From assembly GCA_049325315.1 (NCBI GenBank), contig JBMONB010000098.1, forward strand, positions 1-64,000: a stretch of 64,000 bases of DNA, read 5' to 3'. Of the stretch, positions 14,952 through 23,190 are shown in pieces. The position numbers and the translations under genes are program-made. This DNA comes from JAWLHU01 sp049325315. GTDB taxonomy: Bacteria; Bacillota; Sulfobacillia; Symbiobacteriales; Symbiobacteriaceae. Under the pieces are notes generated by a model. The model searched no databases. It saw only the letters and a list, made by a program, of their open reading frames with translations, and had not been told where the DNA came from. Positions within the stretch are counted from its first letter, which is position 1, and each line of letters begins with the position of its first letter.

Positions 14952-14989
14952 GGCTGTCGCGGGTGCAGGTCGGTGTCATCCCGTGTAGA

Positions 14990-15173
14990 TCCCGGTGCCA
15001 TGCCGGGTGCACACCGCCTACATGTTGGGTACATGCCGCCTACATGCCGGGTACACACCGCGTACATGCCGGGTACATGCCGTGTACACACCGGTGGCAC
15101 GCCGTGTACACAGCGGCTGCACAGCGTGGCCACATCGGTGCCACAGCGTGGCCCCACCGGTGACACACCGTGA
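14990..15173. repeat. Degenerate short tandem repeats of GCCGGGTACAT/ACACCG type
   Basis: About a dozen imperfect 10-15-base units alternate, such as GCCGGGTACATGCC, CACACCGCGTACAT, GCCGTGTACACA and GTGCCACAGCGTGGCC. Many contain self-complementary cores (TGTACA, ACCGGT, GGTACC-like). The array sits between convergent genes, upstream of the terminator at 15183. Units and spacers vary too much for a CRISPR. Confidence 0.75.
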
Positions 15174-15182
15174 ACAGAGAGC

Positions 15183-15217
15183 AGCGACCCGGCAGGCACC
15201 AGCCTTCCGGGTCGCTT
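15183..15217. terminator. Terminator between convergent genes
   Basis: AGCGACCCGG pairs with CCGGGTCGCT around a short loop, followed on the plus strand by TTTCAG. It can serve the plus-strand gene at 14478 and possibly the M20 peptidase from the other side. Confidence 0.7.
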
Positions 15218-15274
15218 TCAGCTATGTGGTCGGAATCAGCCGGGTCGTGCGGGACCAGCAGGAGGGGTGGTGGC

Positions 15275-16591
15275 TCACCGCACCCGCTGGAGCACCTGGT
15301 AGACGGCGTTGGCCCCGAAGGCGACCGCATCGACCGGGATCCGCTCGTCGGCGGCGTGGATCACCCGGTTGAAGGAGAAGTCGTCGGGCAGGGTCATGGG
15401 GGTGAAGCCGTAGTGCTGAATCCCCAGCCGGGCGAAGAAGCGGCCGTCGGTCACCGCCGGCAGGAGCAGCGGGATCGGGGTGCCCGTCGGGTCGGCCTCC
15501 TTCAGCACGCTGGCCAGGGTCCCGAAGAGCCCCATGTCGATCTCGCCGGGATACGGGTCGTAGCGGACCACCTCGAATGCGGCGTCCGGCCCCACCAGGG
15601 GGCGCAGCTCGGCGATCATCTCCTCGGGGGTGAAGCCGGGCAGGAGCCGGCAGTCGAGGTCGAGGTCGATCCGGCTGGGGTGGACATTGATCTTCTCCCC
15701 GCCCCGGATGATCGTGGGGCTGGCGGTGTTCCGGACCAGGGGCCGGAAGATGTCGCCCTTCTCCTTCAGCATCCCCATCAACCGGTCGGTGAGGGCGGGG
15801 TTGAGGAGCTGGCGCAGGAGCGTGGCGGTGACGAAGGGCTGGGCCGAGGCGAGCCCCTCGATCATCTGGCGGAAGGTCGGGGTGATGTGCAGGGGGAGGG
15901 GCTGTCCATCGAGCCGCTGGAGGAGGGCGCCCATCTGGGCCATCGCCCCGCCCTTCAGGGGCATGGAGGCGTGGCCGCCCGGGTGGGTGAGCGAGACCCG
16001 CAGCCAGCAGATCTGCTTCTCCGCCACCTGAATCGGGTAGTAGCGCCGCCCGCCGACCTGGAGGGTGAAGCCGCCGAACTCGCCCAGGCTGTAGCGCACC
16101 CCGTCGAAGAGGTGGGGGTGCTCCTCGGTCAGGAAGCGGGCCCCCAGGTCGCCGCCGGCCTCCTCGTCGGCAAGGACCGCCAGCACCACGTCGCCGGGCA
16201 GGGTGAGCCCCTCGGCCCGGGCGCGCATGAGGGCGGCCAGGAACATCGCCACCCCAGCCTTCATGTCCAGCGTCCCCCGGCCCCAGATGAAGCCGTCTTT
16301 GATCTGGGCGGCGAAGGGGTCGACGCTCCAGCTCTGCTCCTTGGTGGCCACTACATCTACATGGCCCTGAAGCAGGAGGCCCGGCGCCTCGCCCCGCCCC
16401 TTGATCCGCGCCACCAGGTTCGGGCGGCCGGGCACCTTCTCGAAGATGGTACAGGGGACCCCTGCCTCATCGAGCAGCCCCTTCACGTACCCGATACAGG
16501 CCGCCTCGTTGCCGGGCGGGTTGGTGGTGTCGAACCGGATCAGGTGCTGGAGCAGCAGCGCCGGCTGCTCATGGATCGGGGACGGCGCCAT
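15275..16591 (-). CDS. M20-family metallopeptidase (ArgE/DapE/ACY1 group)
   Basis: 438 residues. The family's metal ligands and catalytic residues are visible: GHVDVV (first His), GRGTLDMKAG (bridging Asp), ADEEAGGD (catalytic Glu-Glu pair) and a late His in RVIHAADERI. The dimerisation insert lies between the halves, as usual for cytoplasmic co-catalytic zinc amidohydrolases. The start at 16591 has AAAGGAG eight bases upstream; an ATG 24 bases earlier is less well placed. Likely an N-acyl amino acid or dipeptide hydrolase; because dapL bypasses DapE, a DapE role is unlikely. A good promoter lies at 16625-16653. Confidence 0.88.
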   Translation of the reverse strand: MAPSPIHEQPALLLQHLIRFDTTNPPGNEAACIGYVKGLLDEAGVPCTIFEKVPGRPNLVARIKGRGEAPGLLLQGHVDVVATKEQSWSVDPFAAQIKDGFIWGRGTLDMKAGVAMFLAALMRARAEGLTLPGDVVLAVLADEEAGGDLGARFLTEEHPHLFDGVRYSLGEFGGFTLQVGGRRYYPIQVAEKQICWLRVSLTHPGGHASMPLKGGAMAQMGALLQRLDGQPLPLHITPTFRQMIEGLASAQPFVTATLLRQLLNPALTDRLMGMLKEKGDIFRPLVRNTASPTIIRGGEKINVHPSRIDLDLDCRLLPGFTPEEMIAELRPLVGPDAAFEVVRYDPYPGEIDMGLFGTLASVLKEADPTGTPIPLLLPAVTDGRFFARLGIQHYGFTPMTLPDDFSFNRVIHAADERIPVDAVAFGANAVYQVLQRVR

Positions 16592-16624
16592 CCTCACACG
16601 CTCCTTTCCCGTCATCTGATCTAA

Positions 16625-16653
16625 AGTATAGAGAATGTGAAATCGAGTAGCAA
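16625..16653 (-). promoter_or_regulatory. Promoter of the M20 peptidase gene
   Basis: On the minus strand TTGCTA, 17-base spacer, TATACT, ending 34 bases before the start codon. Confidence 0.7.
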
Positions 16654-16738
16654 CGGATCAACCAAGGCCGAAATGGGAACCCTGGAAGGAAGCCTCAGCC
16701 TGTGTACCGAAGTATGGAAAGGTGAAGTAGTGATCGGA

Positions 16739-16770
16739 CCCCGGGCGCCGGCTTTACGGCGTCCGGGGGT
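16739..16770 (+). terminator. Intrinsic-terminator-like hairpin upstream of yicC
   Basis: GACCCCGGGCGCCG pairs with CGGCGTCCGGGGGTC around GCTTTA and is followed by TTATG. No plus-strand gene lies upstream, so it may be a leader structure that affects expression of the yicC operon. Confidence 0.5.
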
Positions 16771-16794
16771 CTTATGAAGGGGGTCCGTACGCAT

Positions 16795-17673
16795 ATGGCG
16801 CGCAGTATGACCGGCTTTGGCCGGGGGGTGGCGACCGGCCAGCCGGGCAAGATCACCGTGGAGATGAAGGCGGTCAACCACCGCTTCTCCGAGGTGGTCT
16901 TCCGGATGCCCCGCCAGTTCAACGCCCTGGAGGACCAGGCCAAGAAGATGATTCAGGCCCAGGTGACCCGGGGGCGGGTCGACGTCTTCGTCTCCTGGGA
17001 AGCGGCGGCAGAGGCGAAGGGTGTGAAGGTTGACAAGGAACTGGCACTGGCGTATCATAATGCCTTGAAGGAGCTAGCGGGAGAGATCGGGAGCAAATCG
17101 GAGCTATCGCTCGATACTCTCGCCAGACTGCCCGATGTGCTCTCCATGCAGGAGGCCGAGGTGACCGACGAGCAGATCTGGTCGGTGCTGGAGCCCGCCG
17201 TCAGCGAGGCGCTGACCAACCTGATCGCCATGCGCGAGCGGGAGGGGGCCGGGCTGGTGAGCGATCTCACCGAGCGGCTCGACCGAATCGAGACCTTCCG
17301 GCAGGCCGCCGCCGAGCGGGCGCCCCAGGTGGTGCAGGAGTACCAGCAGCGGCTGACGAAGCGGCTGGAGGAGCTGCTGCCGCAGGGGAACGCCGTCGAT
17401 CCGCAGCGGCTGGCGCAAGAGGTAGCGCTCTTCGCCGACCGGGCCGACATCGCCGAGGAGATTCAGCGGCTGGGCAGCCATGTGGCTCAGTTCCGGGCCG
17501 CTCTGGAGGAGAGCGAGGCGATTGGCCGCAAGCTCGACTTCCTGGTCCAGGAGTTGGGCCGCGAGGTGAACACCATCGGCTCCAAGGCGAACGACGCCGC
17601 TATGACCGCCGCCGTGGTGGCGGCCAAGAGCGAGCTGGAGAAGATCCGCGAACAGGTCCAGAACATCGAATAA
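16795..17673 (+). CDS. yicC: YicC-family endoribonuclease
   Basis: 292 residues, as usual for the family. The signature N-terminus RSMTGFGRG and the conserved C-terminal end (GSKANDAAMTAAVVAAKSELEKIREQVQNIE, read here only as its core EVNTIGSKAND) are present. The E. coli homologue is an endoribonuclease involved in small-RNA turnover. The ATG at 16795 gives the canonical MxRSMTG start, with AAGGGGGTCC upstream; the ATG seven codons earlier overlaps that site. It leads the block yicC-remA-gmk-rpoZ-coaBC-priA, the same order as yloC onwards in Bacillus. Confidence 0.93.
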   Translation: MARSMTGFGRGVATGQPGKITVEMKAVNHRFSEVVFRMPRQFNALEDQAKKMIQAQVTRGRVDVFVSWEAAAEAKGVKVDKELALAYHNALKELAGEIGSKSELSLDTLARLPDVLSMQEAEVTDEQIWSVLEPAVSEALTNLIAMREREGAGLVSDLTERLDRIETFRQAAAERAPQVVQEYQQRLTKRLEELLPQGNAVDPQRLAQEVALFADRADIAEEIQRLGSHVAQFRAALEESEAIGRKLDFLVQELGREVNTIGSKANDAAMTAAVVAAKSELEKIREQVQNIE

Positions 17674-17724
17674 GGATGGGCCTCGGGCCCGAACACAAGG
17701 CTAACAACGGGGGAGGCTCCGGCT

Positions 17725-18000
17725 GTGGAGATCAAGCTGGTGAACATCGGCTTCGGGAACATCGTATCGGCAAACCGGATCGTTGCGATTGTCAGCCCGG
17801 AATCTGCCCCAATCAAGCGGATTATCACCGAGGCGCGCGATCGCGGCGTTCTGATCGACGCCACGTATGGCCGCCGCACCCGGGCGGTTGTGATCACCGA
17901 TTCGGACCATGTCGTGCTCTCGGCTGTCCAACCGGAGACGGTCGCCCACCGGTTGACCTCCAAGGAGGCGACCGTAACCCAAGAGGAAGAGGACGAGTAG
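17725..18000 (+). CDS. remA: Extracellular matrix regulator RemA (DUF370)
   Basis: 91 residues beginning at GTG, with GGGGGAGG upstream. The whole family pattern can be read: LVNIGFGNIVSANRIVAIV, then RDRGVLIDATYGRRTRAVVI and DSDHVVLSA. RemA is a small ring-forming DNA-binding activator of matrix genes in Bacillus; its position between yicC and gmk is conserved in Bacillota. The acidic C-terminal tail (EEEDE) is a slight extension. Confidence 0.95.
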   Translation: MEIKLVNIGFGNIVSANRIVAIVSPESAPIKRIITEARDRGVLIDATYGRRTRAVVITDSDHVVLSAVQPETVAHRLTSKEATVTQEEEDE

Positions 18001-18004
18001 TCAC

Positions 18005-18643
18005 ATGTCCAGCAAGACCAAAGGACTCCTGATCGTTGTTACGGGGCCCTCCGCTGTCGGAAAGGGTACGATCTGTCGTGCCCTGCTGTCGGAGGCCCCG
18101 CATATCCGTTTCTCCGTCTCCTGCACCACCCGTCCCATCCGCCCCGGGGAGCAGCACGGGGTGGAGTACTTCTTCCTCTCCCGTGAGGAGTTCCAGCAGA
18201 AGATCGAGGCGGGAGAGCTCCTGGAGTGGGCGGAGGTCTATGGCAACTACTACGGCACGCCCCGCAGCTATGTCGAGGAGATCACCGATCAGGGGCAGGA
18301 TATTATTCTCGATATTGACCGGGTCGGGGCCAAGGCGGTCCGCGAGCGCTACCCCGGCGCCGTCTCCGTCTTTGTGATCCCGCCCTCCATGGAGGCGCTC
18401 CGGCAGCGCATCGCCGCCCGGGGCACCGAGAGCCCTGAGGCGGTCGAGCGCCGGCTCGCCGAAGCCCCGGAATGGATCCGGGAGGGGCTTACGTATGATT
18501 ACGTGATCGTCAACGAAGAGCTGTCCCGCGCCGTCCAGCAGCTGAAGGCGATCGTGGTCGCCGAGAAGGCCAGGACCGTCCGGGGCGGCGCTGCCCTGAT
18601 TCAAACCCTGCTCGAGAAGGGAGCGTTAGAAACCGATGATTAA
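18005..18643 (+). CDS. gmk: Guanylate kinase
   Basis: 212 residues. The P-loop GPSAVGKGTI near the N-terminus, the GMP-binding STTRP-like stretch (SCTTRPIRPGEQHGVEYFF) and the lid region are all visible. It phosphorylates GMP to GDP with ATP. The gene starts four bases after remA and overlaps rpoZ by eight bases, the standard Bacillota arrangement. Confidence 0.97.
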   Translation: MSSKTKGLLIVVTGPSAVGKGTICRALLSEAPHIRFSVSCTTRPIRPGEQHGVEYFFLSREEFQQKIEAGELLEWAEVYGNYYGTPRSYVEEITDQGQDIILDIDRVGAKAVRERYPGAVSVFVIPPSMEALRQRIAARGTESPEAVERRLAEAPEWIREGLTYDYVIVNEELSRAVQQLKAIVVAEKARTVRGGAALIQTLLEKGALETDD

Positions 18644-18845
18644 GCCTTCCCTTGACCAGTTGATGGATAAGGTCGACTCCAAGTACACCCTGGTGATCCT
18701 GGGCGCCCGCCGCGGCCGCGAACTGCAGGCCGGCAAGCCCAAGCAGGTGGACTCCCGCTCCAACAAGCCGGTCACCATCGCCCTGGAGGAGCTGGTCGCA
18801 GGCAAGCTCTTCTTCGAGCGTGGCAAGCACACCCCCCGCGGGTAA
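18636..18845 (+). CDS. rpoZ: RNA polymerase omega subunit
   Basis: 69 residues with the omega pattern: PSLDQLMDKVDSKYTLVILGARRGREL near the N-terminus (conserved core KYTLVILGARRGREL), then NKPVTIALEEL. It overlaps gmk by eight bases, and a strong terminator follows, closing the yicC-remA-gmk-rpoZ transcript. Confidence 0.95.
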   Translation: MIKPSLDQLMDKVDSKYTLVILGARRGRELQAGKPKQVDSRSNKPVTIALEELVAGKLFFERGKHTPRG

Positions 18846-18868
18846 GTTCAGCGTAAACCGTGCCCACC

Positions 18869-18896
18869 AGGGCGCCCGGGCCCCGGGCGCCCTTTT
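18869..18896 (+). terminator. Terminator after rpoZ
   Basis: AGGGCGCCCGGG and CCCGGGCGCCCT form a near-perfect stem followed by TTTTGG. Confidence 0.9.
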
Positions 18897-18919
18897 GGTC
18901 TGGAAGTGGGGTCGCTTAT

Positions 18920-19146
18920 TTTGCCGCGGATTACGCGGATTACGCGGATTTTAAATACACCGCGGATTGTCGGGTCGAGTAGTCAGGGCAATGCGGTAAC
19001 GATAAAATATAATAAATAATAGAAAATGGGACGAGACTGCTTCGCCCAGTACCAGGATAGCCCACACCAGCAACGACCCGGTAATCCGCGTTATGTCCGG
19101 AAATCCGCGTAATCCGCGTAATCCGCGGCCAATAAACCGACCCAAC
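18920..19146. repeat. Palindromic intergenic repeat element A
   Basis: Two arms built from CCGCGGATTACGCGGATTACG-type units face each other (18922-18950 and 19101-19131) around an AT-rich centre (about 18998-19026, with ATAAAATATAATAAATAATAG shortened to its core AAAATATAATAAATAATAG). About 95 bases of the right arm (19050-19146) recur almost unchanged, in inverted orientation, at 53322-53412. There is no coding capacity and no transposase. Confidence 0.85.
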
Positions 19147-19173
19147 TGCCCGCTAAAAGAGGAGATGCAGCCT

Positions 19174-20370
19174 ATGCTACAGGGTAAGACGATCGTGCTT
19201 GGTGTCAGCGGTGGAATCGCCGCTTACAAGGCGGTGGAGGTCTGCTCCCGGCTGGTGAAGCAGGGGGCCCGGGTTCATGTGCTCATGACCCCTGCGGCCA
19301 CCAAGCTGGTGGCCCCTTTGACTTTCCAGGCCATCTCGGGCAACCCGGTCAAGGTGGATATGTTCGGGGAGCAGGTCCACGGCCATGTGGACCATGTGAC
19401 CCTGACCCACGAGGCCGACCTGCTGATAATCGCCCCGGCCACGGCCAACACCATCGCCAACCTGGCGGGCGGGCATGCGGCAGATTGGATCACCGTGGTC
19501 GCCCTGGGGGTGCAGTGCCCGGTGCTGATCGCCCCGGCCATGGAGGCGGAGATGTACGCCAACCCGATCACCCAGCGGAACCTGCGGACGCTGGGCGAGC
19601 TGGGCTGGCGGATCATGGAGCCGGTGGAGGGGCGGCTGGCCTCGGGGTTAATGGGCAAGGGGCGGCTGCCGGAGCCGGTCGACATTGTCGAGGCGGCGAT
19701 GCGGCTGCTGGAGCCCCGGCGCGACCTGGCGGGGCGGCGGGTGCTGGTGACCGCGGGCACCACCCGGGAGCCCTTTGACCCGGTCCGGTTCATCGGGAAC
19801 CGCTCCACCGGGAAGATGGGCTACGCCATTGCCGAGGCGGCCCGGGAGCGGGGGGCGGAGGTGGTCCTGGTGACGGGGCCGACCTCGCTGACGCCGCCAT
19901 CTGGCGTGGAGGTGGTCCGGATTGAGTCCTGCCTCGACCTGCTGGCGGCCTGCCTGGCCCACGCCCCGCAGGCCGACATTGCCATCTTCGCCGCGGCCCC
20001 GGCCGACTACCGGCCGGCGATGATCGCCAACGAGAAGATCAAGAAGGCGGGCGACGAGCTGACCATCACCCTGGTGAAGAACCCCGACGTGGCGGCTGAG
20101 GTGGGGCGGCGCAAGCGGCCCGGCCAGGTGACCGTGGCCTTCGCCGCGGAGACGCAGGAGCTGGTGGCTAACGCCCGCAAGAAGCTGACCGCCAAGAACG
20201 CGGATTTCGTGGTGGCCAACGATGTGAAGGCGGAGGGGGCCGGTTTCGGCACCGAGACGAACCAGGTCTCCTTTGTGGATGCGGCGGGGGTGGAGGAGCT
20301 GCCCCTCATGTCCAAGCGGGAGGTCTCAGACCGGATCTTAGACAGGGCGGTGGCGCTGCTTGGTCGCTGA
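19174..20370 (+). CDS. coaBC: Bifunctional phosphopantothenoylcysteine decarboxylase / phosphopantothenate-cysteine ligase
   Basis: 398 residues. The N-terminal half is the flavin-dependent decarboxylase (CoaC), with GVSGGIAAYKA at the start and APATANTIANLAGG; the C-terminal half is the ligase (CoaB), with VLVTAGTTREPFDPVRFIGNRSTGKMG visible as its core RFIGNRSTGKMG. The usual PAMN motif reads PAMEAEMY (Glu about residue 124), a substitution at a substrate-contacting position that also occurs in some subtypes as Asp/Glu. It makes 4'-phosphopantetheine for coenzyme A. The ATG at 19174 sits about nine bases after AAAGAGGAG; the ATG nine bases upstream touches that site. Confidence 0.94.
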   Translation: MLQGKTIVLGVSGGIAAYKAVEVCSRLVKQGARVHVLMTPAATKLVAPLTFQAISGNPVKVDMFGEQVHGHVDHVTLTHEADLLIIAPATANTIANLAGGHAADWITVVALGVQCPVLIAPAMEAEMYANPITQRNLRTLGELGWRIMEPVEGRLASGLMGKGRLPEPVDIVEAAMRLLEPRRDLAGRRVLVTAGTTREPFDPVRFIGNRSTGKMGYAIAEAARERGAEVVLVTGPTSLTPPSGVEVVRIESCLDLLAACLAHAPQADIAIFAAAPADYRPAMIANEKIKKAGDELTITLVKNPDVAAEVGRRKRPGQVTVAFAAETQELVANARKKLTAKNADFVVANDVKAEGAGFGTETNQVSFVDAAGVEELPLMSKREVSDRILDRAVALLGR

Positions 20371-22609
20371 ACTGGCACAGGTGGCGGTCGACGTGACCGC
20401 CGAGGGGACGGACAAGCTCTTTACCTATGCGGTCCCTTCGAACCTGGCGGGGCGTCTGGTGCCCGGCCAGTGGGTCCGCGTGCCCTTCGGCCCCCGCCGC
20501 ATGGTGGGGCTCTACGTGGGTCCCGCCGACCAGCCGCCCCAGGGGATCAAGCAGTTAAAGGAGATCACCGGGCTGCTGCCCGATATTCCGCCGATTCCGC
20601 AGACGCTGGTCCAACTGGCCCGCTGGACGGCGGACCGCTACCTCGCCACCTTCCCGGCCGCCCTGCGGCTGCTCCTGCCCGCCGAGGCCCGACGGCAGGA
20701 GGTGACCACCCTGAAGATCACCACCTACCGGCTGAACGTCGATGACCTGGAAGCGCTGGTGGAGCAGGTGCGCAAGCGTGCGCCCCGCCAGGCGGAGCTG
20801 CTCACCTACATGGCCCAGCGGGGGGGCCACGCCTCCCGGCCGGAGCTGATCGCCGACCTGGGCGATGCCATCAGCGGGCCGATCAGTGTGGGGCTGGCCA
20901 GGGGCTGGCTGGTGGCGGGCGAGGTGGCCCGGCGGCGGGACCCCTTCGCCGGCGAACGGGCGGAGGCGAAACCGCCGCCCACCCTGACCCCCGAGCAGGC
21001 CCAGGCGCTCCAGTCGATTCAGCAGGAGCTGATCGCCCCGCCCGGCTTTCGGCAGCCGGTCTTGATTCACGGGGTGACCGGGTCGGGCAAGACCGAGCTC
21101 TACCTGCGGGCGATCGCTGCCGTGCGGGCGCTGGACAAGCAGGCGATCTGCCTGGTGCCCGAGATCTCGCTCACCCCGCAGATGATCCAGCGCTTCCGCT
21201 CCCGCTTCGGCTCCGAGGTGGCGGTGCTTCACTCGGCCCTCTCGGCGGGCGAGAAGTTCGACGAGTGGCAGCGGATCCGCCGGGGCGAGGTCTCGATCGT
21301 TGTCGGGGCGCGCTCGGCGGTCTTCGCCCCCTTCGAGCGGGTCGGGCTGATCATCATCGACGAGGAGCACGAGCAGACCTATAAGCAGGAGTCGCCGCCC
21401 CCGGCGTATCACGCCCGGGAGGTGGCCGCCGAGCGCTGCCGGCTTGAGGATGCGCTGCTCGTCCTGGGCAGCGCCACCCCGGCGCTGGAGTCGTTCCACC
21501 GGGCCTCCTCCGGCGAGTACCGGCTGGTCTCGCTCCACCACCGGGTCGACCACCGGCCCATGCCTACTGTGACCCTGGTGGACATGCGGGAGGAGCTGCG
21601 GAGCGGCAACCGGTCGATCTTTGCCACCGCCCTGCAGCAGGCGCTGGACCAGACGCTGGCCGCCGGTGAGCAGGCCATTTTGTTCCTGAACCGGCGCGGG
21701 TATAATACCTTTATTATGTGTCGGAGCTGCGGCGAGGCGGTCCAGTGCCCGAACTGCGCCGTGGCCATGACCTACCACCTGGGCGACAACCACCTGGCCT
21801 GCCACTACTGCGACCACGAGACCCGGGTCCCTGCCATCTGCCCGAACTGCTCCTCCAAGGCGATCCGGCACATGGGGGCGGGGACCGAGCGGGTGGAGGA
21901 GGAGCTGCGCAAGCTCTACCCGACGATCCGCATCGCCCGAATGGATGTGGACACCACCCGGCGCAAGGGCTCCCACGCCGCGATTCTGAAGGAGTTCGCC
22001 GACCGGAAGGTGGACGTGCTGGTCGGCACCCAGATGATCGCCAAGGGGCTCGACTTCCCCGATGTGACCCTGGTGGGCGTGGTGCTCGCCGACACGACGC
22101 TCAACCTGCCCGACTTCCGGGCGGCGGAGCGGACCTTCCAGCTGGTCACCCAGGTGGCCGGGCGGGCGGGCCGGGGGCTGAAGCCGGGGCGGGTGCTGGT
22201 GCAGACCTACCAGCCCGAGCACCGCTCGCTGCTGGCCGCCGTGGAGCACGACTTCCACCGCTTCTATGCCGAGGAGGTGGCCTTCCGGCAGCAGCTGGAC
22301 TACCCGCCCTTCGCCCACATGATCCACATGGTCACAGCCGGCGAAGATGAGGCGGCGGTCACGGCCACCGCCCGGGCGATTCAGGAGCTGCTGGTCGCCC
22401 ACCGGTTCAGCGGCACGATTCTGGGCCCGGCTCCTGCCCCGCTGGCGAAGCTGCGCGGGCGGCACCGTCACCATCTGGTGCTGAAGGGCGACTCAATCAG
22501 CAAGATGGCGCGCGAGGTCCGGGCGGCCTTCGCCGCCGGAGCCGGCACGTGGCGGAAGTCGAAAGATGTCTCGCTCAGCGTGGATGTGGATCCCCTGAGC
22601 ATCCTATAA
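20360..22609 (+). CDS. priA: Primosomal replication-restart helicase PriA
   Basis: 749 residues from a TTG that overlaps the end of coaBC by 11 bases, so the two are probably translationally coupled. Helicase motifs GVTGSGKTELY (Walker A) and DEEHEQTYKQE (Walker B) are visible, along with the diagnostic zinc-binding insert (CRSCGEAVQCPNC, CHYC, CPNC). The N-terminal DNA-binding domain starts AQVAVDVTAEG. PriA reloads the replisome at stalled forks. The TTG is weakly supported; a GTG at about 20381 would give a slightly shorter protein. Confidence 0.94.
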   Translation: MVAELAQVAVDVTAEGTDKLFTYAVPSNLAGRLVPGQWVRVPFGPRRMVGLYVGPADQPPQGIKQLKEITGLLPDIPPIPQTLVQLARWTADRYLATFPAALRLLLPAEARRQEVTTLKITTYRLNVDDLEALVEQVRKRAPRQAELLTYMAQRGGHASRPELIADLGDAISGPISVGLARGWLVAGEVARRRDPFAGERAEAKPPPTLTPEQAQALQSIQQELIAPPGFRQPVLIHGVTGSGKTELYLRAIAAVRALDKQAICLVPEISLTPQMIQRFRSRFGSEVAVLHSALSAGEKFDEWQRIRRGEVSIVVGARSAVFAPFERVGLIIIDEEHEQTYKQESPPPAYHAREVAAERCRLEDALLVLGSATPALESFHRASSGEYRLVSLHHRVDHRPMPTVTLVDMREELRSGNRSIFATALQQALDQTLAAGEQAILFLNRRGYNTFIMCRSCGEAVQCPNCAVAMTYHLGDNHLACHYCDHETRVPAICPNCSSKAIRHMGAGTERVEEELRKLYPTIRIARMDVDTTRRKGSHAAILKEFADRKVDVLVGTQMIAKGLDFPDVTLVGVVLADTTLNLPDFRAAERTFQLVTQVAGRAGRGLKPGRVLVQTYQPEHRSLLAAVEHDFHRFYAEEVAFRQQLDYPPFAHMIHMVTAGEDEAAVTATARAIQELLVAHRFSGTILGPAPAPLAKLRGRHRHHLVLKGDSISKMAREVRAAFAAGAGTWRKSKDVSLSVDVDPLSIL

Positions 22610-22633
22610 CCAAGTGGAGGGGACCAACCAACG

Positions 22634-23188
22634 ATGGCGATCCTGGAAATCGTAAAGGATCCGGCCGATGTCCTGCGCAAGAAGGCGAAGCCGGTGACCA
22701 AGGTCAACGCATCGATCAAGAAGCTGCTGGACGACATGGCCGAGACGATGTACGAGGCCCCTGGCGTGGGCCTGGCGGGGCCGCAGGTGGGGGTCTCGAA
22801 GCGGGTGATCGTGATCGACCCGCACGACGAGACCACCGGCCTGCTCCAACTGATCAACCCGGAGATCATCGCCCAGGAGGGCTGGGTGAAGGGGACCGAG
22901 GGCTGCCTCTCGATTCCCGGCCTTGTGGGCGATGTCTGGCGCTACGAGAAGGTCCGGGTGGTGGCGCTGGACCGCAACGGCCACAAGGTCTGGATCGACG
23001 CCGAGGGCTGGCTGGCCCGCATCTTCCAGCACGAGATCGACCACCTCGACGGGGTGCTCTACACCGACAAGTGCACCGACCTGCGCGAGGTGAAGCCCGG
23101 CGAGGAGGAGGAGGCGGAGGTGGCCGCCGCCCAGACCGCAGACGAAGCCAACACCGAGGAGATCAACCCCGAACCGAAGGGGGAATAA
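22634..23188 (+). CDS. def: Peptide deformylase
   Basis: 184 residues. All three family motifs are present: GVGLAGPQVG, EGCLSIPG (metal-binding Cys) and QHEIDHLDG (the HExxH metal site). The last 35 residues are an acidic tail rich in Glu/Ala that goes beyond the usual fold. It removes the formyl group of nascent proteins. GTGGAGGGGACC precedes the ATG. It is followed two bases later by fmt, so formylation and deformylation are co-expressed. Confidence 0.96.
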   Translation: MAILEIVKDPADVLRKKAKPVTKVNASIKKLLDDMAETMYEAPGVGLAGPQVGVSKRVIVIDPHDETTGLLQLINPEIIAQEGWVKGTEGCLSIPGLVGDVWRYEKVRVVALDRNGHKVWIDAEGWLARIFQHEIDHLDGVLYTDKCTDLREVKPGEEEEAEVAAAQTADEANTEEINPEPKGE

Positions 23189-23190
23189 GC

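Noticed and set aside
14990..15173. CRISPR array
   Set aside because: Units are 10-15 bases, imperfect, with no uniform spacers and no cas genes.
18951..19145. A 64-codon minus-strand ORF within repeat A
   Set aside because: It translates the palindromic repeat; no support beyond an open frame.
22549..23190. Long upstream extension of the fmt frame through def
   Set aside because: The frame stays open by GC bias; the normal fmt start with ribosome binding site is at 23191 and def is a clear gene in another frame.
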